NCBI GenBank assembly: GCA_029263635.1
Contig: JAJUFY010000156.1
Location: forward strand, 1 to 5,561
Length of the DNA: 5,561 nt
Reading direction: 5' to 3'
From: Ectothiorhodospiraceae bacterium
GTDB taxonomy: Bacteria; Pseudomonadota; Gammaproteobacteria; Nitrococcales; AK92
The position numbers and the translations under genes were made by a program. The notes under the pieces are model-generated. The model saw only the letters and a program-made list of their open reading frames with translations. It did not search any database and was not told where the DNA came from. How positions within the stretch are numbered: the stretch's first letter is position 1; each line of letters opens with the position of its first letter. This document shows positions 1 to 5,561 of this stretch, piece after piece.

Positions 1-1001
<1,001 letters not shown>

Positions 1002-1041
1002 ACGCCGGCTCCAATGTCACCGCAGAATTCGGAGGACGCTA

Positions 1042-1070
1042 ATTCTCTACGAAACCCCCCTGCAAGGCAA
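1042..1070 (-). promoter_or_regulatory. Candidate sigma-70 promoter for sucC
   Basis: Read on the minus strand, TTGCCT (1065-1070) is followed by a 17-base spacer and GAGAAT (1042-1047), each 4 of 6 matches to the -35 and -10 consensus. It lies about 40 bases before the sucC start in the most AT-rich part of the 144-base divergent gap (1002-1145). The match is modest and the spacing is right. I see no convincing promoter in the plus direction for the PP0621-type gene. Confidence 0.35.
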
Positions 1071-1145
1071 AAATATTGGCAAGATGCAAGGGTGTATGTG
1101 CGTCGTCCGCTTGCGCCTCCAGCGCGTTGAACAGAAACTTCAGCC

Positions 1146-1346
1146 ATGAGCAGGCTTCTGATCATTCTTGCCATCATCGGTCTGGCCATCTGGTGGTACC
1201 GCCGCCACCGGCGGCCACACCCGCCATCCACACGCAAAGGCCGCGAAACCACCATGGTGCGTTGCCATGCGTGCCAGCTGTTCCTGCCCCCGAGCCATGC
1301 GGTCCAGCACGACGGCCGCTGGTACTGCGAGAAGCACCGCCGCTGA
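1146..1346 (+). CDS. PP0621 family protein: small membrane-anchored protein with a putative metal-binding knuckle
   Basis: This is a 66-residue protein of unknown function. Residues 4-18 form one hydrophobic segment (LLIILAIIGLAIWWY), followed by an Arg/His-rich stretch (19-33) that should lie in the cytoplasm by the positive-inside rule. The C-terminal part carries C40-x2-C43 and C61-x2-H64, with the conserved-looking MVRC and RWYC contexts, which resembles a small zinc ribbon. The N-terminal helix plus C-terminal CxxC...WYC pattern fits the short PP0621 family of gamma- and betaproteobacteria, often encoded directly before pilS. That placement agrees with the pilS relic just downstream. The start has no clear Shine-Dalgarno sequence, but it places the charged-hydrophobic order correctly. 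Metal binding is inferred from the Cys/His spacing; no function is known to me. Confidence 0.8.
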   Translation: MSRLLIILAIIGLAIWWYRRHRRPHPPSTRKGRETTMVRCHACQLFLPPSHAVQHDGRWYCEKHRR

Positions 1347-1412
1347 CCGCCGCGTCGCGCGGCGTTGCCGCACGGTTCGCAGCGCCATGCGCCGCTGCCA
1401 GCCGCGGCAGGC

Positions 1413-1520
1413 GGCGGCCTGTATCTCCGCCCGGCACTGTGCGAGAGTAACGGCACCAGGCTGATCACCGTCGTGCCGCCGCCGACCGGCGCCTGCTTCT
1501 GCATCGGATGCATGGCATAA
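1413..1520 (+). pseudogene. pilS: Relic of the 3' end of the PilS sensor histidine kinase gene
   Basis: This short stretch has no start codon but translates in one frame to about 35 residues, beginning GGLYLRPALCESNGTRL, then VVPPPTGACFCIGCMA and a TAA at 1518-1520. It corresponds to the last part of a PilS-type kinase ATPase domain: the G2-box tail (GLYxAxxLCEANGARL) and the final beta strand (GACFRI). The rest of the gene, roughly 1.5 kb encoding the membrane segments, PAS domain, phosphoacceptor His and the N and G1 boxes, is absent: only 66 bases separate it from the preceding stop at 1344-1346. The relic ends 18 bases before pilR, the normal pilS-pilR spacing. No upstream in-frame ATG exists after 1346, so it is unlikely to be translated. 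The deletion junction probably lies within about 1347-1412. Confidence 0.72.
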
Positions 1521-1538
1521 CAATAACGAGGACGACGC

Positions 1539-2882
1539 ATGACGCTGCCGCACGTGCTGATCGTCGCCGACGAGCCCGACATCCGGGAACTGGTCCAGGC
1601 CGCCCTTGAGCGCATGCGCGTGGCATCCACCGCTGCCGCCACGCTCAACGAGAGCCGTGCCTTGCTGGATCGTGGCGGTTTCCAGCTTTGCCTGACCGAC
1701 CTGCAGCTGCCGGACGGCGACGGCATCGAGCTCGTCCAGTACGTGCGCGAGCGCTATCCGGAACTGCCTATCGCCGTCTTCACCGCGCACGGCAGCACGG
1801 AAGCCGCGGTACGGGCGCTCAAGGCCGGCGCTTTCGACGTCGTTTCGAAGCCGGTCAACCTCGAGGCCCTGCGGCGGCTGGTCGATACCGCCCTGGAGCT
1901 CAACCTCAACCCGGTGGACGACCGCCGCGCGCGCCGGACCCTGCTCGGCGACTCCGAGCCCATGCAGCGCATTCGCGCCATGATCGTCAAGGTCGCGCGC
2001 AGCCAGGCGCCGGTGGCGATCTGCGGCGAATCGGGCACCGGCAAGGAACTGGTAGCCCGGCTCATCCACGACAAGGGACCGCGCCGGGCGCAGCCTTTCA
2101 TTCCGGTGAACTGCGGCGCCATTCCCTCGGAGCTGATGGAAAGCGAATTCTTCGGCCACAAGAGAGGCAGCTTCACCGGCGCCACTACCGATAAGCAGGG
2201 CCTGTTCCAGGCCGCGCACGGCGGCACGCTGTTCCTCGACGAAGTCGCCGAGCTGCCGCTGCCGATGCAGGTCAAGCTGCTGCGGGCCATCCAGGAGAAA
2301 GCCATCCGCCCCGTTGGCGGCCACCACGAGATCCCGGTGGACGTGCGCATCCTCAGCGCCACCCACAAGAATCTGAGCGAACTGGTCGCCCAGGGCAGGT
2401 TCCGCCAGGACCTGTACTACCGCATCAACGTCATCGAGCTGCACGTACCGCCGCTGCGCGAGCGGCCCGACGACATCCCGCTGCTCGCCGAGCACGTGTT
2501 CGAACGCCTGTGCGGCGACCTGCCTGCCGCCCTACGCCCGCAGCTTGGCGAAGACGCCCTGCATGCCCTGCAGCAGTACGCCTTCCCCGGCAATGTCCGC
2601 GAACTGGAGAACATCCTGGAACGGGCCTTGACCCTGCGCGAGGGCAGCACGATACGCGCCGCCGACCTGCGATTGCCTGCCGCCGATCTGATCGCCGCGC
2701 TGCCGGAAGCCGAGCCCGGCGGCGAGGAATTCGCTCTGGATGCCTACCTGGGCGCCGTCGAGCGCCGCATCATCGACAAGGCCTTGCGGCTCACCGGCGG
2801 CAACAAGACCGCTGCCGCCGGACTGCTCGGCATCAGCTTCCGCGCCCTCCGCTACAGGCTGAAGAAGCTCGGAATGAACTGA
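1539..2882 (+). CDS. pilR: NtrC-family sigma-54-dependent response regulator PilR
   Basis: This cytoplasmic activator turns on sigma-54 transcription of the pilin gene. It has 447 residues, the usual PilR length. The receiver domain (about 5-121) has phosphoacceptor Asp54 in CLTDLQLPDGDG, Thr82 and Lys104 (SKPV). The AAA+ domain (about 135-365) has Walker A GESGTGKE at 163-170, the sigma-54 contact loop GSFTGA at 210-215 (Ser variant, which from memory is also present in P. aeruginosa PilR), Walker B GTLFLDEV at 229-236, and an arginine-finger region FRQDLYYR at 288-295. A Fis-type helix-turn-helix lies at 422-446. The odd point is the acidic pocket: it reads IVADEPD (residues 8-14) where the family has VDDEPD, so the first Asp is Ala10 (GCC). 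The start ATG has GAGGA six bases upstream. The cognate kinase gene is reduced to a relic immediately before it, so its input signal is unclear. Confidence 0.93.
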   Translation: MTLPHVLIVADEPDIRELVQAALERMRVASTAAATLNESRALLDRGGFQLCLTDLQLPDGDGIELVQYVRERYPELPIAVFTAHGSTEAAVRALKAGAFDVVSKPVNLEALRRLVDTALELNLNPVDDRRARRTLLGDSEPMQRIRAMIVKVARSQAPVAICGESGTGKELVARLIHDKGPRRAQPFIPVNCGAIPSELMESEFFGHKRGSFTGATTDKQGLFQAAHGGTLFLDEVAELPLPMQVKLLRAIQEKAIRPVGGHHEIPVDVRILSATHKNLSELVAQGRFRQDLYYRINVIELHVPPLRERPDDIPLLAEHVFERLCGDLPAALRPQLGEDALHALQQYAFPGNVRELENILERALTLREGSTIRAADLRLPAADLIAALPEAEPGGEEFALDAYLGAVERRIIDKALRLTGGNKTAAAGLLGISFRALRYRLKKLGMN

Positions 2883-2944
2883 GGGCAGCCGGCCGGCAGT
2901 GCCGCTCGACAACGCGCCGGCGCAATGACATGACAAGGTCCGGC
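2881..2944 (+). repeat. Split direct repeat, copy 1
   Basis: An 11-base word GAGGGCAGCCG (2881-2891) and a 13-base word GACAAGGTCCGGC (2932-2944) occur here just after pilR and again in the same order at 5000-5010 and 5035-5047. The interval between the words is 40 bases here and 24 in the second copy, and the interior is not similar. It may be the ends of a diverged intergenic repeat, or chance in GC-rich DNA. Confidence 0.35.
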
Positions 2945-2967
2945 TGCCGCCCCCTAAGCCTCCGGAC
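2938..2967 (+). terminator. Weak hairpin after pilR, possible terminator
   Basis: GTCCGG (2938-2943) can pair with CCGGAC (2962-2967) across an 18-base loop, and CGGCTG with CAGCCG offers a competing pairing in the same place. There is no T-tract, so intrinsic termination is doubtful. It lies about 55 bases after the pilR stop and well before the pilA promoter, where a terminator would be expected if pilR and pilA are separate units. Confidence 0.2.
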
Positions 2968-3023
2968 AGCCGACCGCAGCCCTGCCCCTGGTGACGCAAC
3001 CGGTCACTTCCACCCGATCGGCT

Positions 3024-3028
3024 GACAC
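3024..3028 (-). promoter_or_regulatory. Possible PilR-binding GTGTC element
   Basis: On the minus strand this reads TTTTGTGTC, containing the GTGTC core described for PilR sites upstream of P. aeruginosa pilA. It lies about 110 bases upstream of the -24 element, a normal distance for a sigma-54 enhancer. A 5-base core is expected by chance at this frequency, so this is only a candidate. The AT-richer stretch between it and the promoter (about 3049-3118) could supply bending, but I find no clear IHF consensus. Confidence 0.25.
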
Positions 3029-3134
3029 AAAACGGCACTTCCTCCGCTCGCCTGAAATATCCGCAAAAGCAGGAAAATTACGGGCACCTGCCGGCAAATA
3101 GCGGCCAATATCAGCTTTGGAAGCCTGGCCGCAG

Positions 3135-3151
3135 TTGGCATGGCTCCTGCC
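3135..3151 (+). promoter_or_regulatory. Sigma-54 (-24/-12) promoter of pilA
   Basis: The sequence TTGGCATG-GCTC-CTGCC matches the RpoN consensus YTGGCACG-N4-TTGCW, with the invariant GG (3137-3138) and GC (3149-3150) separated by exactly 10 bases. The predicted transcript start is near 3162, giving a leader of about 60 bases before pilA. A sigma-54 promoter here is what is known for pilA genes controlled by PilR, whose gene lies immediately upstream. It occupies the 340-base gap 2883-3222, which otherwise contains only the weak hairpin, one repeat copy and the candidate enhancer noted separately. Confidence 0.85.
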
Positions 3152-3222
3152 TGGGATGGCGTGCCGGACATCGGCTGCTGGGGTCTCAGCAACGCGAGCC
3201 TGCTCTGGAAAGGAGTACCAAC

Positions 3223-3705
3223 ATGAAGCAAGTTCACCAGGGCTTCACCCTGATCGAACTGATGATCGTGGTGGCCATCATCGGCATCCTCGCGGCGATT
3301 GCGATTCCGCAGTACCAGAACTACATCGCCCGGTCGCAGGTGAACCGCGTGATGGTGGAAACCGGCGCGCTGCGCGCCGTCGTCGAGGCCTGCATGATGG
3401 AAGGCAAGGTCACTGCCGATGAATGCGACCTGGGCTGGACCAAGAGCAACCTGCTCGTCGGCGCCGCGGTCGAGCTGACCACCGGTCAGAGCGGCCTGCA
3501 GGTCCGGATTGACGGCGCCGGGAACGAAGCGCACATCCTTGCTACCTTCGGCGGCAACGCCTCCACGGCCATCAGCGGCAGCCGGCTTGGCTGGTCGCGC
3601 AGCAGCGACGGCACCTGGTCTTGCGGCACCGACGTCGACAAGCAGTACCGGCCGGCCGGCTGCGGCGACCAGGTGCCCGACCTCGGCCAGGGGATCGGCA
3701 GCTAA
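3223..3705 (+). CDS. pilA: Type IVa major pilin (prepilin)
   Basis: This is the structural subunit of the type IV pilus, processed and N-methylated by PilD at the inner membrane and polymerised into fibres for twitching, attachment and DNA uptake. The precursor has 160 residues. A 7-residue leader MKQVHQG is followed by the class III cleavage site G7/F8 and the signature FTLIELMIVVAIIGILAAIAIPQYQNYIARSQ, quoted here only by its key points: mature Glu5 is E12 and the hydrophobic alpha-1 helix spans about 8-34. Four cysteines are present: C57/C68 in the first half, and C134/C147, which should close the C-terminal D-loop (WSC...PAGC). A strong AAAGGAG Shine-Dalgarno lies 7 bases before the ATG, fitting high expression. 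It has its own sigma-54 promoter and is followed by a strong hairpin, so it is probably monocistronic. The genes pilB, pilC and pilD are not in the window. Confidence 0.95.
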   Translation: MKQVHQGFTLIELMIVVAIIGILAAIAIPQYQNYIARSQVNRVMVETGALRAVVEACMMEGKVTADECDLGWTKSNLLVGAAVELTTGQSGLQVRIDGAGNEAHILATFGGNASTAISGSRLGWSRSSDGTWSCGTDVDKQYRPAGCGDQVPDLGQGIGS

Positions 3706-3734
3706 GGCGCCCCTGACGGCACGTCCTGCGTTCC

Positions 3735-3765
3735 GCGAGTGCCGCCGCTCCAGCGCGGCACTCGC
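3735..3765 (+). terminator. Strong hairpin after pilA, likely transcription terminator
   Basis: GCGAGTGCCGC (3735-3745) and GCGGCACTCGC (3755-3765) form a perfect 11-bp stem with a 9-base loop; pairing of the inner CGC/GCG around TCCA with a single bulged base can extend it to 13 bp. It starts 30 bases after the pilA stop. No long T-tract follows (TGCTTGG), so it may terminate partially or stabilise the pilA 3' end. It would separate high pilA transcription from the hydrolase gene. Confidence 0.65.
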
Positions 3766-3785
3766 TGCTTGGCGGACCCAAGGCC

Positions 3786-5123
3786 ATGAAGGTCCAGCGG
3801 CTTGCCGACGCGCTCGTCGCGCTGACCCTGATCCTGCTGGCAGCGACCGCTGCGCACCTGCACGTAACCGACCGCCTGCGCCTGCTGCGACTGGTCTACC
3901 CTGTTGAGGCGCTTGTCGCACAGTTCAGCATCGCCTGCTCTGCGCGGGCGCCGCAGTGGATGGCGCAGGCCTTGAAAGAAACCACCGTCTTCTCGACGGC
4001 CGGCCAGCTCGCCTACATGACGCCGCAAGGCGACCTGCATCACTGCACCATGGGCTGGCAGGGCCGCCCGCTCCTCAGCGAGCGGGTCCGCAGCGGCTCC
4101 TATTTCCGCCTGGCGAGCCTGACCAAAATGGTCACCTCGCTGGCGTATGCCAGGCTCTGGCCCGACGGCAGGCCGCGCCTCGATGCGAGGGTGCTGGATT
4201 ATTTCCCGTCCGACCGCGCACCGGCCGATCCCCGTGTGGCAGACATGCGCGTCGAGCACCTGTTGCGCCATGCCGCCGGGTTCGACCGGCATACGACGCC
4301 GGACCCGATGACGATGATGTACCAGCGCTCCTGGTGCCCCTCCAGGCTGGAGATGCTGTACGAGCTGCGCCTGGATTTTGCGCCCGGGGAAAAAGCGGTC
4401 TACTCCAATCTCGGCTACTGCCTGCTGGGGGAGATCATCGCCGCGGAATACGGGGCCGATTTCCGGCAGGCGGCGGCGGATCTGCTCGGGCTGTCCCGCT
4501 ATCAGCTGGCGTTCATCGACGGCCCCTACCTGCCGCAGGAGGTCAGGTACGACTTCCGGAATACCGGCTTTTTCGGAGAGCACTACCACCGTTTCTTCAA
4601 CTTCCGCGATGCATCGGCGGCGTTCTCCCTGGCCGGGACCGCCGAGTCCTTCACGCGCCTGGTCTTCGACAACCGCGACCTGCTGGCGCCGCTGTTTACC
4701 CTGAATCCCGAATCGCCGGCCTGTCAGGCCGACCGGCCAGGCACCCGCTACTGCTACTCCATGGAGCCGATGCGGAAGGGAAAGGACGGCCTCCCCGCCT
4801 TCGCGCACGCCGGCAACCTGTGGGGCTCGACAGCCTTCATGCTCATCGATGCGCACGGCGGCGTCATGACCTGGGCCAGCCGGGGCTCGCCGGCTGAGGG
4901 CAGCAGGGATTTCGAAGCGCTCAAGTGGAGCTTCTATGAAAAGCTGGACGCCCATTACCGGGCCGGGCGCGGCAAGCGCTCATCGCTTCCCGGATGCGCG
5001 AGGGCAGCCGATCGGGCCCTGCGCTACAGGGCAGGACAAGGTCCGGCAAGCGGTCTTGGATCGATAACTGGAAGGGTAATGGTGGCTACGGGTGGATTCG
5101 AACCACCGACCCCAGCATTATGA
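3786..5123 (+). CDS. Membrane-anchored serine hydrolase, beta-lactamase/PBP-like fold
   Basis: The frame encodes 445 residues. The N-terminus (MKVQRLADALVALTLILLAATAA) is a signal peptide or anchor, with a hydrophobic core at about 8-24, so the enzyme should face the periplasm. The active-site motifs of the class C beta-lactamase/esterase family (Pfam Beta-lactamase) are all present: S111-LT-K114, Y206-S-N208 and H341-A-G343. Other family marks are LLRHAAGF at 159-166 and FAPGEKAVYSNLGY at 198-211. The family includes D,D-peptidases, D-aminopeptidases and esterases, and the substrate cannot be told from sequence. The domain appears to end near residue 391; residues 392-445 look like non-conserved read-on sequence, and 432-445 are encoded by the antisense of tRNA-Met. 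No good Shine-Dalgarno is seen (AAGG is only two bases from ATG; GGCGG lies ten away). Its location directly after pilA is unusual; a link to pili or cell-wall passage is speculation. Confidence 0.85.
   Translation: MKVQRLADALVALTLILLAATAAHLHVTDRLRLLRLVYPVEALVAQFSIACSARAPQWMAQALKETTVFSTAGQLAYMTPQGDLHHCTMGWQGRPLLSERVRSGSYFRLASLTKMVTSLAYARLWPDGRPRLDARVLDYFPSDRAPADPRVADMRVEHLLRHAAGFDRHTTPDPMTMMYQRSWCPSRLEMLYELRLDFAPGEKAVYSNLGYCLLGEIIAAEYGADFRQAAADLLGLSRYQLAFIDGPYLPQEVRYDFRNTGFFGEHYHRFFNFRDASAAFSLAGTAESFTRLVFDNRDLLAPLFTLNPESPACQADRPGTRYCYSMEPMRKGKDGLPAFAHAGNLWGSTAFMLIDAHGGVMTWASRGSPAEGSRDFEALKWSFYEKLDAHYRAGRGKRSSLPGCARAADRALRYRAGQGPASGLGSITGRVMVATGGFEPPTPAL
5000..5047 (+). repeat. Split direct repeat, copy 2
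   Basis: The words GAGGGCAGCCG (5000-5010) and GACAAGGTCCGGC (5035-5047) repeat those found after pilR at 2881-2944 in the same order. Between them, GCCCTG (5016-5021) and CAGGGC (5027-5032) form a 6-bp hairpin with a CGCTA loop. This copy overlaps residues 405-421 of the hydrolase frame, the part that does not look like conserved protein, which hints that this DNA was originally intergenic. Confidence 0.35.
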
Positions 5124-5156
5124 GTGCTGTGCTCTAACCAGCTGAGCTACGTAGCC
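5080..5156 (-). tRNA. Elongator tRNA-Met (anticodon CAT)
   Basis: The minus strand folds into a complete 77-base tRNA including an encoded CCA (5080-5082). The acceptor stem is GGCTACG/CGTAGCC, the D stem GCTC/GAGC, the anticodon stem CAGCA/TGCTG with loop CTCATAA (anticodon CAT, complement of 5120-5122), and the T stem GGTGG/CCACC with loop TTCGAAT. The body closely resembles E. coli elongator tRNA-Met (same acceptor stem and anticodon loop). It is not the initiator type: the first pair is G-C, and the anticodon stem lacks the three consecutive G-C pairs. The convergent hydrolase frame ends inside it. Confidence 0.97.
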
Positions 5157-5179
5157 ATTGACGGGCAGGCAGGGCGCAG

Positions 5180-5208
5180 ATTGTCGTATGCGCGGGCGCG
5201 GCTGTCAA
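5180..5208 (-). promoter_or_regulatory. Sigma-70 promoter of tRNA-Met
   Basis: On the minus strand a perfect -35 TTGACA (5203-5208) is followed by a 17-base spacer and GACAAT (5180-5185), 4 of 6 to the -10 consensus. The start would be near 5173, leaving a leader of about 17 bases before the mature tRNA 5' end. The region just after the -10 is GC-rich (CTGCGCCC), typical of discriminators of stable-RNA promoters under stringent control; that regulation is inferred. Confidence 0.7.
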
Positions 5209-5215
5209 CCGCGCC
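5195..5215 (-). terminator. GC hairpin downstream of ychF, overlapping the tRNA promoter
   Basis: GGCGCGG (minus strand, 5209-5215) pairs perfectly with CCGCGCC (5195-5201) around a 7-base loop TTGACAG. It begins about 20 bases after the ychF stop, a normal terminator position, but lacks a T-tract. Its loop is the -35 box of the tRNA-Met promoter. Confidence 0.4.
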
Positions 5216-5234
5216 GGGCCTCGGTTCCCGCTCT

Positions 5235-5561
5235 TTAGACGTTGAAGCGGAAGTGCATCACATCGCCTTCCTGGACGATGTAGTCCTTGCCTTCCAGCCG
5301 CAGCTTGCCGGCCTCCTTGGCGCCCTGCTCGCCCCTGTACTTGATGAAGTCGTCGTAGGCGATCACCTCGGCGCGGATGAAGCCGCGCTCGAAATCGGTG
5401 TGGATGCGGCCGGCCGCCTGCGGCGCGGTGGCGCCGACCTTGACGGTCCAGGCGCGCACCTCCTTCTTGCCGGCGGTGAAGTAGGTCTGCAGGCCCAGCA
5501 GCTGGTAGCCGGCATTGATGACGCGGTTGAGGCCGGGTTCGGTAAGGCCGTATTCCTGCAG
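5235..5561 (-). CDS. ychF: Redox-regulated ATPase YchF (OLA1 family), C-terminal part
   Basis: YchF is a conserved cytoplasmic P-loop ATPase of the Obg/OLA1 group that binds ribosomes and acts in translation and stress responses. Only the last 108 residues are in the window; the 5' end, including the G motifs, lies beyond 5561 (E. coli YchF has 363 residues). What is visible covers the end of the helical domain and the TGS domain: GLQTYFTAGKKEVRAW at residues 23-38 of the fragment, then HTDFERGFIRAEVIAYDDF, GEQGAKEAGKLR and the near-invariant C-terminus KDYIVQEGDVMHFRFNV. The stop is TAA at 5235-5237. tRNA-Met follows on the same strand 78 bases downstream with its own promoter. Nothing unusual is seen in the fragment. 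Confidence 0.97.
   Translation of the reverse strand: MQEYGLTEPGLNRVINAGYQLLGLQTYFTAGKKEVRAWTVKVGATAPQAAGRIHTDFERGFIRAEVIAYDDFIKYRGEQGAKEAGKLRLEGKDYIVQEGDVMHFRFNV

Noticed and set aside
1146..1520. A read-through fusion of the PP0621-type protein with the pilS stub, since both are in the same frame separated only by TGA at 1344-1346
   Set aside because: The family normally ends where this protein ends, there is no recoding signal, and a shared frame has a one-in-three chance.
1140..2495. A 451-residue minus-strand open frame
   Set aside because: It lies opposite pilR and has no recognisable motifs; pilR has complete receiver, AAA+ and helix-turn-helix domains.
3010..3020. CCGATCGG palindrome near 3014-3021 as an operator, since GCCGATCGG also appears near 5008
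   Set aside because: An 8-base palindrome in GC-rich DNA is expected by chance, and the second copy is inside another gene's frame.
3702..4955. A 417-residue minus-strand open frame (and a 305-residue one at 3004-3921)
   Set aside because: They are complements of the hydrolase and pilA genes; the plus-strand frames carry catalytic and pilin motifs, and the minus frames show none.
5079..5123. MVATGGFEPPTPAL as a functional C-terminal motif of the hydrolase
   Set aside because: It is the reverse-strand translation of tRNA-Met, a known source of spurious protein tails.

Overview
The window comes from a high-GC gammaproteobacterial chromosome. The best guess is a member of the Xanthomonadales (Lysobacterales) or a close relative. 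The grounds are the proteins themselves and the layout: sucC lies divergent to a PP0621-family gene and the pilS-pilR-pilA type IV pilus regulatory block, which from memory matches the arrangement in Xylella and Xanthomonas. The lineage call is inference; the gene families are read directly from the translations.

Layout, left to right. (1) 1-1001, minus: the 5' six-sevenths of sucC (succinyl-CoA synthetase beta subunit), cut by the window edge. (2) 1002-1145: a divergent intergenic region with a candidate sucC promoter. (3) 1146-1346, plus: a 66-residue membrane-anchored protein of the PP0621 type with a CxxC...CxxH motif. (4) 1413-1520, plus: a relic of the 3' end of pilS, the sensor kinase that normally sits just before pilR. 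(5) 1539-2882, plus: pilR, an NtrC-type sigma-54 activator, full length but with one acidic-pocket Asp replaced by Ala. (6) 2883-3222: the pilA control region, with a good sigma-54 -24/-12 promoter. (7) 3223-3705, plus: pilA, the major type IVa pilin, followed by a strong hairpin. (8) 3786-5123, plus: a membrane-anchored serine hydrolase of the beta-lactamase/PBP-like fold, whose reading frame runs into the antisense strand of a tRNA gene. (9) 5080-5156, minus: elongator tRNA-Met(CAT) with its own promoter. (10) 5235-5561, minus: the 3' end of ychF, cut by the window edge.

How the parts fit. In well-studied relatives, the membrane kinase PilS phosphorylates PilR, and PilR with sigma-54 then switches on pilA. 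Here PilR, the sigma-54 promoter and pilA are intact, but all of PilS except roughly the last 36 codons is missing, and the PilR receiver has lost one of its paired Mg-binding aspartates. This suggests a rewired, possibly phosphorylation-independent, pilin switch. The second unusual area is the slot between pilA and tRNA-Met. It holds a serine hydrolase rather than a pilus assembly gene, and its stop codon lies inside the tRNA anticodon loop. Pilin-accessory-gene-tRNA slots are known exchange sites in Pseudomonas aeruginosa, so this may be an analogous variable cassette. I see no CRISPR array, insertion sequence or wholly unknown multi-gene system.
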